The notes under the pieces were generated by a model that searched no databases, had not been told where the DNA came from, and saw nothing but the letters and a program-made list of their open reading frames with translations. From contig NZ_QPIX01000001.1 of assembly GCF_003337715.1 (NCBI RefSeq), forward strand, positions 736,682 to 800,681: 64,000 nt of DNA, given 5' to 3'. Position 1 is the first letter of the stretch, and the number at the start of each line of letters is the position of its first letter. Both the position numbers and the translations under genes were made by a program. Of the stretch, positions 17,861-26,746 are shown piece by piece. Source of the DNA: Ciceribacter lividus (GTDB taxonomy: Bacteria > Pseudomonadota > Alphaproteobacteria > Rhizobiales > Rhizobiaceae).

Positions 17861-18088
17861 CCGTCGTGGTGCGACGGGCGTACTGCAAGCGCCCCGTGCG
17901 GCCTTGCACCGGCGGCGCGATAGACTAAACCCGTGAACAAGAGAGGCCATGCGTTCGGCGGATCGGGTCCGATTCCGCCCGCGGCCGAAAACCGATACCT
18001 GACCCGTCACGGCCGGAGAGGTTGCGCGATCAATGCCGGCGCTGCCTCCATCTTCCGACCAACCGTGCCGGGCGCCGAAGGAATGCCC

Positions 18089-18910
18089 ATGTCCACCGTG
18101 CCCGATCTCGTCTTGTTCGCCGTGCTGCTGGTCTTCGCCGGGGCGCTGGCCGGCCTTCTGGCAGGACTGCTCGGCATCGGCGGCGGCGCCGTTCTGGTGC
18201 CGGTCTTCTACCAGGTCTTCGGCTATGTGGGCATCGATCCGGCGGTGACCATGCATTTGGCGGTCGGGACGTCGACGGCGATCATCGTGCCGACCTCTAT
18301 CCGCTCCTTTACGGCGCACCGCAAGCGCGGCGTGGTCGACATGGAGTTGCTGAAGGGCTGGATCGTCGCGGTGCCGCTGGGCGCGGTGCTGGCGACGGTC
18401 GTCGCCTCGCATGCCTCCAGCGAAATGCTGCGGCTGATCTTCGCGGTGATCGCGCTCATGCTCGCCGCCCGCATGATCTTCCTGAGCAATCGCCTGCATC
18501 TCGGCGACGACCTGCCGGGCGAGCCGGCGCGCTTCGCCGTCGGCACGGGATTCGGGCTGATTTCGGGACTGATGGGGATCGGCGGCGGTGTGCTCAACAA
18601 CACCTTCATGACGCTCTACCGGCGGCCGATCCACCAGGCGGTGGCGACATCTTCGGGTGTCGGCGTGCTGATCTCGATCCCGGCGCTGATCGGCTACATC
18701 GCGGCCGGCTGGGGCGAGACGGGGCTGCCGGTGCTCTCCACCGGCTTCGTCAACTGGATCGCGTTTGCGCTGATCATCCCGGTGGCGATGGTGGTGGCAC
18801 CGATGGGCGCGCGACTGGCGCATGCGATGAGCAAGCGTCAGCTGGAATTCGGCTTCGCCGCCTTCCTGGTCGTGGTTTCGCTGCGCTTCTTCTGGAGCCT
18901 CTACGGCTGA
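18089..18910 (+). CDS. TauE/SafE-family sulfite or organosulfonate exporter
   Basis: 273-residue membrane protein with about eight helices. The two internally repeated Gly-rich motifs of the TauE/SafE (DUF81) family are clear: LLGIGGGAVLVPVF in the first half and LMGIGGGVLNNTFM in the second. Substrates of the family include sulfite and sulfoacetate; here the substrate is unknown. ATG 18089 is chosen because GAAGGA lies at a proper distance; ATG 18083 is two codons upstream, and a non-conserved extension runs to 17933. Convergent with the gbdR-like gene (10 bases between stops). Confidence 0.9.
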   Translation: MSTVPDLVLFAVLLVFAGALAGLLAGLLGIGGGAVLVPVFYQVFGYVGIDPAVTMHLAVGTSTAIIVPTSIRSFTAHRKRGVVDMELLKGWIVAVPLGAVLATVVASHASSEMLRLIFAVIALMLAARMIFLSNRLHLGDDLPGEPARFAVGTGFGLISGLMGIGGGVLNNTFMTLYRRPIHQAVATSSGVGVLISIPALIGYIAAGWGETGLPVLSTGFVNWIAFALIIPVAMVVAPMGARLAHAMSKRQLEFGFAAFLVVVSLRFFWSLYG

Positions 18911-18920
18911 AGGCGGCGGC

Positions 18921-19949
18921 TTACGCCGCCACCGCCGTCGTCGCTGCCGCGGCACGCGCCGACATCAGCTTGCGCTCGGCCCGCTCCTGCTGCGGCGAGC
19001 GGTTGTAGACCTCGCGGTAGCACTTGGAGAAATGTGAGGCGGAGACGAAGCCGCAGGCGACCGCCACCTCGACGACCGGCATCGACGACTGCACCAGGAG
19101 GTGGCGGGCGCGGTCGAGGCGGATTTCGAGATAGTAGCGGGCGGGCGAGCGGCCCATCTCCTGGCGGAAGAGGCGCTCGATCTGGCGGCGGGACAGGCCT
19201 GCATGGTCGGCGATATCGAGCAGCGACAGCGGCTCGGAGAGATTGCTTTCCATGAGTTCGATGATCGACAGCACCTTGCCGTTCTGTACGCCGAGGCGGG
19301 CTCTGAGCGGCAGGCGCTGGCGGTCGTTGGGGCTGCGCACGCGGTCGGTGAGGTGCTGCTCACAGACCCGGTTGACGAGGCCCTCGCCGAAATCCTGGCC
19401 GATGAGGTTCAGCATCATGTCGAGCGAGGCGGTGCCGCCGGCGCAGGTGTAGAGATTGCCGTCGACCTCGTAGAGATCGGCATAGACCTCCGCCTGCGGG
19501 AAGCTTTCGGAGAAGCCGGGCAGGTTCTCCCAGTGGATGGCGCAGCGCTTGCCGTTGAGGAGGCCGGCCTGGGCCAGCACATGGGCGCCGGTACAGAGGC
19601 TGCCGACGGCGGCGCCGCGGTTGTAGGCTTCGCGCAGCCAGGCGTTGACCGACTTGTTGGCGAAGGTCTCGACGTCGATGCCGGAACAGACGAGCACCAT
19701 GCTTGGCCGGCTCTCGCCGGAGAGGAAGCGGCGCTCGTCGGCAAGCGAGGTGTTGACCTCTATGCCGATGCCGCTCGATGAGAGCACCCGCTGGCCGTCG
19801 GCGGAGGCGATGCGCCACTCGTAGGCGTCGTAGCCGAGCATGCGGTTGGCGATGCGCAGCGTCTCGACGGCGCCGGCGAACGGCAGCAGCGTGAACTGCG
19901 GCACGAGGAAGAAGACCAGGGAACGTTTCTTGAGTGGGTTTTTGCTCAT
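18921..19949 (-). CDS. gbdR: GlxA/GbdR-like AraC-family regulator of glycine betaine catabolism
   Basis: 342 residues: an N-terminal DJ-1/PfpI (class I glutamine-amidotransferase-like) sensor domain (about 10-190, with GAAVGSLCTGAHVLAQAG at the elbow) and a C-terminal AraC HTH pair (about 225-320; SLLDIADHAGLSRRQIERLF and VVEVAVACGFVSASHFSKCY). The opening MSKNPLKKRSLVFFLVPQF resembles GbdR, which activates choline/glycine betaine/dimethylglycine genes in Pseudomonas, and the window contains a large betaine-type methyl-transfer locus. Start ATG 19949 is chosen because the family begins here; the frame is open to 20231 with unconserved sequence. Three AGCGAC repeats lie 70-125 bases upstream. 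Confidence 0.85.
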   Translation of the reverse strand: MSKNPLKKRSLVFFLVPQFTLLPFAGAVETLRIANRMLGYDAYEWRIASADGQRVLSSSGIGIEVNTSLADERRFLSGESRPSMVLVCSGIDVETFANKSVNAWLREAYNRGAAVGSLCTGAHVLAQAGLLNGKRCAIHWENLPGFSESFPQAEVYADLYEVDGNLYTCAGGTASLDMMLNLIGQDFGEGLVNRVCEQHLTDRVRSPNDRQRLPLRARLGVQNGKVLSIIELMESNLSEPLSLLDIADHAGLSRRQIERLFRQEMGRSPARYYLEIRLDRARHLLVQSSMPVVEVAVACGFVSASHFSKCYREVYNRSPQQERAERKLMSARAAAATTAVAA

Positions 19950-20017
19950 GGCGGCAATCCGGATCAGGCGGCGATACCATATTCCTCGCTGGGAAACGGT
20001 CACCTCGATATCCTTAA

Positions 20018-20075
20018 AGCGACGCGAATGGAAATAAAAGCGACATCCGCACTCCGCGAGGTGCGAAATAGCGAC
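20018..20075. promoter_or_regulatory. Three AGCGAC direct repeats upstream of gbdR (candidate autoregulatory site)
   Basis: AGCGAC occurs at 20018, 20039 and 20070, giving spacings of 21 and 31 bases, that is two and three helical turns. A related TGCGAC/AGCGAC pair spaced 22 lies ahead of the corrinoid/methyltransferase genes and of the one-carbon gene run. Two-site direct repeats with about 21-base spacing suit AraC-family dimers; binding by GbdR is inference. Confidence 0.45.
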
Positions 20076-20238
20076 ATTTCCTGATGCATGACGGCCGTCC
20101 TGCGTCCCGTTGCGGCGGCAAACCGGGACTGCGGGCGGATATCCCGGGAATTGCAGGGCATTGCACACACATCTCCGGGATGCGTGCGTGCGCCTGCCGG
20201 CGGGCGGCGGCGGCGGGCGGGCCGCCGCCATGTCGCAA

Positions 20239-20478
20239 TCAGGCGCGTGAGCGCATGGAGCGCACGGGGCGTTCCTGCGGACCGGCAGACGGCCAGCCGA
20301 TGTCCTTGCGCAGGTCGAGTGGCATGCCTTCCAGCGCGCGTTCCGTGCGGCGACGGTTCTGCCAGCGGCGCAGCTGCGTCGCAGCGGAGCCCAAGGGGGC
20401 CGCCAGCGCGGCCAGGGAGAGCGGCCGCCGGAATGTCCGGCTGCCGGTGATGGTGGTACCGAAGCTTGCCAGTCTCAT
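20239..20478 (-). CDS. Small DUF1127 protein
   Basis: 79 residues with the DUF1127 signature near the C terminus (RALEGMPLDLRKDIGWPS). DUF1127 proteins are tiny Arg-rich proteins of alphaproteobacteria, linked in Agrobacterium and Brucella to RNA turnover, stress and phosphate or carbon regulation. The start ATG 20478 has an excellent AAGGAGATC ribosome binding site. It is second in a minus-strand pair with another DUF1127 gene (20575-20775), 97 bases apart, each with its own upstream TCAATCAAACGAA element. Confidence 0.85.
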   Translation of the reverse strand: MRLASFGTTITGSRTFRRPLSLAALAAPLGSAATQLRRWQNRRRTERALEGMPLDLRKDIGWPSAGPQERPVRSMRSRA

Positions 20479-20543
20479 GGTGATCTCCTTGTTTCCGCAA
20501 CGCCTGCGCTGCGGACGTTACCGGTATGCGCCCTGTCTATTCA

Positions 20544-20556
20544 TCAATCAAACGAA
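20544..20556. promoter_or_regulatory. TCAATCAAACGAA element, copy 1
   Basis: 13-base element 66-78 bases upstream of the DUF1127 start at 20478. The identical 13-mer lies 55-67 bases upstream of the second DUF1127 gene. Its reverse complement fits the LysR-type T-N11-A pattern. Confidence 0.55.
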
Positions 20557-20574
20557 TGTTTCTGATGTCAGAAA

Positions 20575-20775
20575 TCACATCCAGTTATGCATTTCCCGAT
20601 CGTCAGCCTCCGCCCGACGGGCGATCTCGGGCCAGCCGACATCCCTTTGCAGGGAGCGTGGCAGGGATTCCATCTGCCGGATGCTGCGCCGGCGCGCGTT
20701 GCGGGCGGCGATCTTCCTCAGCGCGCGGGTGACGCCGAGATCCGGGATTTTCTGCGAGAGCGATGTGAACCGCAT
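20575..20775 (-). CDS. Small DUF1127-like protein
   Basis: 66 residues from ATG 20775, chosen because AAGGAGGA stands six bases upstream; an in-frame extension to 20829 has no such site. The C-terminal RQMESLPRSLQRDVGWPEIARR is the DUF1127 pattern (an LP..L..D(V/I)G core with a following basic helix). Rich in Arg and probably RNA- or protein-binding. It is divergent from the LysR gene at 20898, with a shared 120-base control region containing the second copy of the 13-mer. Confidence 0.83.
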   Translation of the reverse strand: MRFTSLSQKIPDLGVTRALRKIAARNARRRSIRQMESLPRSLQRDVGWPEIARRAEADDREMHNWM

Positions 20776-20829
20776 GGTTTCCTCCTTCAGCGTTGACTGT
20801 ATGAGGAGAGGATGAACCGCGATTGACAT

Positions 20830-20842
20830 TCAATCAAACGAA
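20830..20842. promoter_or_regulatory. TCAATCAAACGAA element, copy 2 (between DUF1127 and LysR genes)
   Basis: Exact repeat of 20544-20556, lying 55-67 bases from both the DUF1127 start (20775) and the LysR start (20898). It is therefore placed to act on either gene. Confidence 0.55.
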
Positions 20843-20897
20843 ATGATATGTCAGTTACATTCAAATTATTTGATTTAACTAACCGACGGAGCCGAAG

Positions 20898-21794
20898 ATG
20901 ACTCTGACAATGCGCCAGCCCCTGCCGCTGCTCGACAACGACGTGCTGAGAACGTTTGTCGCGATCGCCGAGACCGGCAGCTTCACCACCGCGGCGGATG
21001 CCGTCTTCCGGACGCCGTCTGCGGTTTCCATGCAGATCAAGAAGCTCGAGGAGCAGCTGAACGCTACGCTCTTCCTGCGCGACGCCCGTTCGGTGACGCT
21101 GACGGAGAGCGGCGAGACGCTGCTGCCCTACGCCCGGCGGATGCTGACGCTTTCCAACGAGGCGGTCGGCCGCTTCCGCATGCCGGAAATGAAGGGCGTG
21201 GTGCGCCTCGGCGCGCCGGACGACATCGGCGAACGGTTCATGCCGACGATCCTCAAGCGTTTCGCCGAGGTCTATCCGCTGATCATGGTCGATCTCACCG
21301 TCGACAGCAGCGGGGCGCTGCGCCGGCGGCTCGCCGAACAGCGCCTCGACCTGACGCTCATCAACACGGCACCCGGCACGACCTCGATCGAGGGCGAGGT
21401 GGTGCACAAGGAACAGCTGGTCTGGGCCGCGGCCAAATGCGGCACGGCGCATCTGCGCGATCCGCTGCCGGTGTCGATCTGGGAGGACGGCTGCTGCTGG
21501 CGGGCGGACGCGCTCTCGCGGCTCGACCGCGACAAGCGCTCCTACCGGATCGCCTATCTCTCCGCCCACAGCATGGCGCAACGCGCGGCCGTGATCGCCG
21601 ACCTCGCCGTCGCGCCGCTGCCGCGCAGCTACCTCACCGCCGACATGGTGGCGCTCGGCTCCAAGCACGGGCTTCCCGATCTCGGCAGCTTCGAGGTGCG
21701 CCTGCTCAAGGGCCCCGAAAGCTCCGAGACGATCGACGCGGTCGCCGACAGCATCCGCTACGCCTATTCCGAGATGATCGGTATGGCGGCCTGA
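20898..21794 (+). CDS. LysR-family transcriptional regulator, VtlR/LsrB-like
   Basis: 298 residues with an N-terminal winged HTH (about 10-72; LRTFVAIAETGSFTTAADAVFRTPSAVSMQIKKLE) and a periplasmic-binding-like effector domain (about 95-290). The PLLDNDVLRTFV start and FRTPSAVSMQIKKLEEQL helix resemble the VtlR/LsrB group of rhizobia and Brucella. In Brucella, VtlR activates small DUF1127 genes and an AbcR sRNA, so the neighbouring divergent DUF1127 genes fit as targets. It could also be a paralogue within that group. ATG 20898 gives the full HTH; ATG 20910 is an alternative. Confidence 0.85.
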   Translation: MTLTMRQPLPLLDNDVLRTFVAIAETGSFTTAADAVFRTPSAVSMQIKKLEEQLNATLFLRDARSVTLTESGETLLPYARRMLTLSNEAVGRFRMPEMKGVVRLGAPDDIGERFMPTILKRFAEVYPLIMVDLTVDSSGALRRRLAEQRLDLTLINTAPGTTSIEGEVVHKEQLVWAAAKCGTAHLRDPLPVSIWEDGCCWRADALSRLDRDKRSYRIAYLSAHSMAQRAAVIADLAVAPLPRSYLTADMVALGSKHGLPDLGSFEVRLLKGPESSETIDAVADSIRYAYSEMIGMAA

Positions 21795-21798
21795 CATC

Positions 21799-22533
21799 TC
21801 AATCGGTACCGGCCATGTGCTCGTAGAGCGACTGGCTTTCGGTAAGAACGTCATCCAGCCTGCGCCCCTCGCGGAAATGCGCGAGATGGGCGGGAAAGGC
21901 GACGCCCGGCGGAACATCGGGCGAGATTTCCGGCGCGCCGATCACCGTCGTCACGGGGATGACGCCCGCCCAGGCGGGGAGGCCGTAATCGGCCTCGTCG
22001 TCGCCCACGCCCTTGGCGCGCGCCTTCGCCGAGGCTTCCTCGATCTCCATGCCGATGACCATGGTCGCCTTCCGTTCCTGCGCCTCGTCGGGGCGGAGTT
22101 CGCCGCTGCGGCCGGGATAGAAGCGGTCGACGATCGCCTTCAGCGCGCGCGCCTTTTCTTCAGGCTCGTCGACGATGCGCGCCGTGCCGAAGCACATGGC
22201 GGAGCGGTAGTTGGCGGAATGGTGGAAGCCGGAACGGGCGAGCACCAGGCCGTCGAGATGGCTGACGGTGAGACAGACGGGCGTGCCCTCCTTCAGTTGC
22301 CGCAGCATGCGGCTTGCCGACGAGCCGTGCCAGTAGAGCCGGTCACCCTCGCGCCAGTGGATGGTCGGCGTGCAGAAGGACTGGCCGTCGATCACGTAGG
22401 CGACGTGGCAGAGGAAGGCGGCGTCGAGGATCGGATAGATCACCGTGCGGTCGTAGCTGCCGCGCTCGTGCAGGCGCCTGATGCGGCTTTTCGGGCTGAC
22501 GGGGAAGGCGGTTTGTCTCGGCTGGTCGTTCAT
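21799..22533 (-). CDS. Pyridoxamine 5'-phosphate oxidase-family (FMN-binding split-barrel) protein
   Basis: 244 residues from ATG 22533. The split-barrel fold is indicated by SRIRRLHERGSYDRTVIYPILD, CHVAYVIDGQSFCTPTIHWR and LYWHGSSASRMLRQL, a pattern of the PNPOx-like proteins often called NimA-related or FlaR-type. The substrate is not predictable; flavin binding is probable. It is divergent from the MocR regulator at 22613 with only 79 bases between, the usual arrangement for a MocR gene and its target, so it may act on a B6 or amine compound. Confidence 0.85.
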   Translation of the reverse strand: MNDQPRQTAFPVSPKSRIRRLHERGSYDRTVIYPILDAAFLCHVAYVIDGQSFCTPTIHWREGDRLYWHGSSASRMLRQLKEGTPVCLTVSHLDGLVLARSGFHHSANYRSAMCFGTARIVDEPEEKARALKAIVDRFYPGRSGELRPDEAQERKATMVIGMEIEEASAKARAKGVGDDEADYGLPAWAGVIPVTTVIGAPEISPDVPPGVAFPAHLAHFREGRRLDDVLTESQSLYEHMAGTD

Positions 22534-22612
22534 TGCGGATTCTCGCTTGCGTGATTGGCAGTTTCGAGCCACAGCTAGCCGAACGCTATTGGTCTGAAAC
22601 AGGTCCACTTTC

Positions 22613-24022
22613 ATGGATAATTTGCGAACCAATCCGCCGGACTGGTCGATCCTCATACCGGTGCTGCCGGAGGAGGGTGCGCGACCGCAGGCGCTCTACG
22701 CGGAAATCCGACGGCTCATCGAGGAGGGCGGGCTGCCGCCCGGCGCCAAGCTGCCGACGACGCGCGATCTCGCCGCGCGGTTCTCGCTTTCGCGGGGCGC
22801 GGCCGTGGCGGCCTACGAGATGCTGATCGCCGACGGCTTTGCCGAGGCGCGGGTGGGGGCGGGAACCTATGTGGCCCGCGCCGTGCCGAACACCGGCGGC
22901 CAGCCGGTCCGGGCGCGGACACGTCCGGCGGAACCGCAAGGACCGCTTCCCGGTGCGCTCGGCTGCTCGACGGCGGACGAGACGACGATCCGGACCTTCC
23001 GCACCCTCATCAACCGGCACCTGACGCAACCCTCCGCCCGGCACTATCATTACGGCGATCCGGCGGGCGGCGAGGACCTGAGGGTCGAGATCGCCGCCTA
23101 TCTGCGCGCGGCGCGCGGGGTGCGCTGTGAGGCCGACCAGGTGATCGTGACCTCGGGGACCCAGCAGGCGCTCGATCTCGTGATCCGCTCGCTTCTGCGG
23201 CCGGGCGATCCGGTGTGGGTCGAGGATCCGTGCTATCCGATGGCGAAGGCAGCACTTGCGGCCGCCGGTCTCGCCCTGACGGCAGTGCCGGTCGACGCCG
23301 AGGGCATGGACGTGGCCGCCGGCGAGGCGCTGCAACCGCAGGCGCGTGCCGCCTATGTGACGCCGTCGCACCAGTATCCGCTCGGCGTGACGCTCACCAT
23401 GCCGCGGCGGCTCAAGCTGATCGACTGGGCGCGGCGCAACGACGCCTTCGTCATCGAGGACGACTACGACAGCGAGTTCCGCTTTTCCGGGCCGCCGCTC
23501 ACCTCGCTGCAGGGCATCGACGGTGACGGGCGCGTGATCTATGTCGGCACCTTTTCGAAGACGCTGATGCCGGGCTTCCGGATCGGCTACATGGTGGTGC
23601 CGCGGCCGCTCGTCGGTCGTATCCTCGATGTGCGCCGGCTGACCGACCGCTTCCCCTCGACGCTCTTTGAAAGCGCACTCGCCGAATTCCTGCGCGACGG
23701 CCATTTCGCCTCGCATCTGAAGCGCGCCCGCCGGCGCGTGCGGGCGGCCCGCGATGCGCTGATCGGCGTGCTCGAGGATGCCGGCATGGCGGTCACGACG
23801 CCCGAGCAGGGCCTGCACATGGTGGTGGAGGCGCCGCCCGGCCGCAGCGATGCCGAACATGTGCTCCTCGCCACCGCGCACGGCTTCGGGCTGCGCGCAC
23901 TCTCGCCGCTGTATCAGGGCGGCGCAGGCCGGCAGGGGCTCGTGATCGGCTTCTCCGGCTTTCCCGCAGAGGTGCTCGCCACCGCGGCCGCGCGGTGGGT
24001 TGGGGTGCTGCGTGAGGGATAG
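22613..24022 (+). CDS. MocR/PdxR-type regulator (GntR HTH fused to aminotransferase-like domain)
   Basis: 469 residues. The winged helix of the GntR family is at about 24-90 (PPGAKLPTTRDLAARFSLSRGAAV). The rest is a fold-type-I aminotransferase domain with DDYDSEF at about 283-289 and the PLP-binding Lys at about 316 (GTFSKTLMPGFRIGYM). Proteins of this kind sense PLP or an amino compound through an external aldimine and control a divergent gene, here the FMN-type oxidase. ATG 22613 is the clear start. Confidence 0.9.
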   Translation: MDNLRTNPPDWSILIPVLPEEGARPQALYAEIRRLIEEGGLPPGAKLPTTRDLAARFSLSRGAAVAAYEMLIADGFAEARVGAGTYVARAVPNTGGQPVRARTRPAEPQGPLPGALGCSTADETTIRTFRTLINRHLTQPSARHYHYGDPAGGEDLRVEIAAYLRAARGVRCEADQVIVTSGTQQALDLVIRSLLRPGDPVWVEDPCYPMAKAALAAAGLALTAVPVDAEGMDVAAGEALQPQARAAYVTPSHQYPLGVTLTMPRRLKLIDWARRNDAFVIEDDYDSEFRFSGPPLTSLQGIDGDGRVIYVGTFSKTLMPGFRIGYMVVPRPLVGRILDVRRLTDRFPSTLFESALAEFLRDGHFASHLKRARRRVRAARDALIGVLEDAGMAVTTPEQGLHMVVEAPPGRSDAEHVLLATAHGFGLRALSPLYQGGAGRQGLVIGFSGFPAEVLATAAARWVGVLREG

Positions 24023-24177
24023 CTCGGACTGCCTCGTTCCGGTGCTGGTTCAAATCAGTGTCATCATATCTGATGCAAAAATGACGCAACTGTTGATTGT
24101 TGCGGTGATGTCGTTGCGTGCCGCGATGCGGGCAGCTAAGGCGTTGAGAAACTGTTGTCATTTCGAGACTCAAGAAG

Positions 24178-26679
24178 ATGTTTTTCGCCTTTTACCCGAC
24201 GGTTCGCACCCTCTTCAAAAGATCCGGCTTCCTCCTTTCCCTTTCGACAACCACGGCCTTGGTGCCGGTCGGGCAGGGGCAAGCGCTGGCGAGCTGCAGC
24301 TTTTCCGGACCCTTTGCCAGTACCCGTTGCGACGCCGACCTCATTGGCGGATTTGCGTACGCCGGCACATCTTCACTGACGATCACGGATGAAAGCACGG
24401 TCCGCGTCGAGCTGGGAGTGGTCACGTCATCGGAGACGCCGGCGACGCAGACGCTGACGATCACCGGCAACACCACGATCTATAATCCCGACGACAGCGC
24501 GGTGTACTTCGACACGTTCGCTCCTAATCACACACTTGACGTCTACATCGGAGAGGACGTCTCCATTACGTCATCCGGCGGATACGGTACGATTTCGCTG
24601 GTCCAAGATGATAGCGGCGATATTTCGGTCGTAAACGACGGGGCAGTTACGGCGGCGCCGGACGGTCCGGGCATCCTCGTTAAGACGTACGGCGGCAAAA
24701 CGTCGGTCGTCAACAATGGTTACGTGACTTCGGCGACGGGCAGCGGGATCAAAGCCTTTGGCGACGATTTCGGCAGGCCTGGCGCAGCGACGTCGATCGT
24801 CAACAATGGCGTGATCGACGCCCTTTCGACGGGCATCGACGCCAAGACCTATGAAGGCGTCGTAACCATAACGAATACCGGGACCATCGCAAGCTCCGAC
24901 GGGGTGGGGCTTTTGGCCGACTCTGAGTGGGGAGACGTATCGATCTACAACTCCGGAACGGTAAAAACCGGTTACAACACTGCAATAGTGGCCTACAGCG
25001 CAGCTGGCAATATCACGATCATCAACAACGGCTGGGCAGGCAACGATGACGGATCGCCCGCCATTGCGGCAAGAGCAGGAGCCTCCGGCGACATATCGAT
25101 CACGAATACCGGCACGCTCTTAGCCCCTTGGGAGGTCGCTATTTCAGCCGTGAGCGACCTCGGGGACATCTCGATTGTCAACAGCGGCAATATCACGGGC
25201 TGGGGCGGCATCGAAGCCACGACCGCCGGCGGGCGGATCGACGTCGAAAACAGCGGCACCATTGAAGCCGTCGAAGACGTGGGGGTCGACTTGTGGTCCA
25301 GCGGACGGCTGACCAACAGCGGAACGATTTCCGGGGCTTTGGCCGGCGTTTTTCTCGCGGGTTCCGGCAACACCATCACCACATCGGGGACGATCAGCGG
25401 TGGCGAAGCCTCCATTCTCTTCGTCTACGATGGCGGCGGAAATACGCTCAATATCCTGCCGAACGCAGTGTTCGAGGGGGTGGTGGACTACAACGACAGT
25501 ACAGGCAACACGACCACCTTCGGCGCCGGCAGCTACCGGATCCCCGTCGCTGATTACCTCGCCGCGGAGAACAGCATCATTCTCGACAACCCGTCGCAGG
25601 TCGTGGTGTTGAGCAACGCGGACACGACCGGGACCATCAATGTCGTGTCCTCCACGCCGGTCGCCAACATCGCCAGCCAGTATACCAATTCCGTTTCTGG
25701 CGTGATCGGGACCATTCTCTCGCTCGACCTGCAGCGGCCGGATGAAATCGGCGGCAGCGTGCCCGGCCTGGAGCCGCTTGCCTATGGCGAGCTGAAGCAG
25801 GCCAGTCCCGCACAGCAGGCCATCGCGCGTATCGGCGAGGGCGTTGCCCTCGACCGATCCGGCAACCTGTTCTGGACCCGCGCCTTCGGCGGTGGCCGGC
25901 ACCAACCGGACACGTCCGACAGTTTCGAGAGTGCCATCTATCACTACGGGCTGATGGCAGGCGTGGACCGCCAGTCGGGTGAGGTGCGCGTCGGCGCTTT
26001 CGCCGGTGGCGGCGCCGTCAATGCCGATCTCAGCAACGTCAGCAACTCGATCGATGGACAGACCGGATTCGCCGGTCTCTATGGCGCCGTTCCGGTCAAC
26101 GGTTTCGTCGTCAGTGCGTCCTTGACCGTCGGCGCCATCGAGAGTGACGCGCGCCGCGCGGTCAACGGTGGCGAATGGGCAGAAGGCAATTTCTGGGGCT
26201 GGTACGTCTCGCCGGAAGTTTCTGTCTCGAAGCGCTATGATGTGGCCTCCGGATGGGCACTCACGCCAAGCGCGCAGCTGCGCTATGTCGGCTCGTTCTA
26301 CGAGGGCTACACGGAAAGCGGTTCATCACAGAACATCAGCTACGATGCCCGCGACACCCACGCACTCGAAGGTCGTCTGCAGATGGATCTGACCCGCAGG
26401 GCCGTACTGGGATCCGGCCGAGCAGCCGCGTTCACGCTGACGGGGGCCGTCGTCGACACACAACACCTCGGAGACGACGGTTACGCAGCGAGCCTCGACG
26501 GGACGGAGTTCACGCTCAACGACACGACCGCCCGCAATGTTGCAGGCCTCCGTCTCGGCGCTTCGTTCGATGTCCAGATTAAGGACGCTATGAGCGTGTA
26601 CGGGGGCATCGAGGGCACGATCTATACCGACGAATCCGTGGCCTATACCGGCCGTCTCGGCCTCAAGGCAGCCTTCTGA
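24178..26679 (+). CDS. Type V autotransporter (beta-helix passenger and C-terminal barrel)
   Basis: 833 residues. An N-terminal hydrophobic signal region (about 12-38) ends near QALAS. The passenger (about 60-480) is built of repeated DISIVNNG / ITNTGTI / SGTI-like units, about 20 residues each, typical of a right-handed beta-helix. The C-terminal 280 residues form an autotransporter barrel (FWTRAFGGGRHQP, VDRQSGEVRVGAF, and the final GRLGLKAAF ending in Phe). The passenger probably stays on the surface as an adhesin or haze-like coat; no protease triad was seen. Its lower GC and Asn/Thr-rich codon use differ from the neighbours. It stands alone with a hairpin after the stop. Confidence 0.92.
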   Translation: MFFAFYPTVRTLFKRSGFLLSLSTTTALVPVGQGQALASCSFSGPFASTRCDADLIGGFAYAGTSSLTITDESTVRVELGVVTSSETPATQTLTITGNTTIYNPDDSAVYFDTFAPNHTLDVYIGEDVSITSSGGYGTISLVQDDSGDISVVNDGAVTAAPDGPGILVKTYGGKTSVVNNGYVTSATGSGIKAFGDDFGRPGAATSIVNNGVIDALSTGIDAKTYEGVVTITNTGTIASSDGVGLLADSEWGDVSIYNSGTVKTGYNTAIVAYSAAGNITIINNGWAGNDDGSPAIAARAGASGDISITNTGTLLAPWEVAISAVSDLGDISIVNSGNITGWGGIEATTAGGRIDVENSGTIEAVEDVGVDLWSSGRLTNSGTISGALAGVFLAGSGNTITTSGTISGGEASILFVYDGGGNTLNILPNAVFEGVVDYNDSTGNTTTFGAGSYRIPVADYLAAENSIILDNPSQVVVLSNADTTGTINVVSSTPVANIASQYTNSVSGVIGTILSLDLQRPDEIGGSVPGLEPLAYGELKQASPAQQAIARIGEGVALDRSGNLFWTRAFGGGRHQPDTSDSFESAIYHYGLMAGVDRQSGEVRVGAFAGGGAVNADLSNVSNSIDGQTGFAGLYGAVPVNGFVVSASLTVGAIESDARRAVNGGEWAEGNFWGWYVSPEVSVSKRYDVASGWALTPSAQLRYVGSFYEGYTESGSSQNISYDARDTHALEGRLQMDLTRRAVLGSGRAAAFTLTGAVVDTQHLGDDGYAASLDGTEFTLNDTTARNVAGLRLGASFDVQIKDAMSVYGGIEGTIYTDESVAYTGRLGLKAAF

Positions 26680-26685
26680 CCGAAC

Positions 26686-26711
26686 GTCGCCGGATGGCAT
26701 CGTCTGGCGAC
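26686..26711. terminator. Hairpin between the convergent autotransporter and RACo genes
   Basis: A 9-bp stem (26686-26694 with 26703-26711, one G-T pair) closes an 8-base loop seven bases after the autotransporter stop. There is no clear T tract, so the assignment as terminator is moderate. Confidence 0.45.
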
Positions 26712-26746
26712 TGCCTGCTTCTGCGGGCAATCTACGGCCGCGACCG

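Noticed and set aside
17186..18955. Minus-strand reading frame of 589 codons
   Set aside because: His/Arg/Asp-rich shadow of the lipoprotein and TauE genes; no domain.
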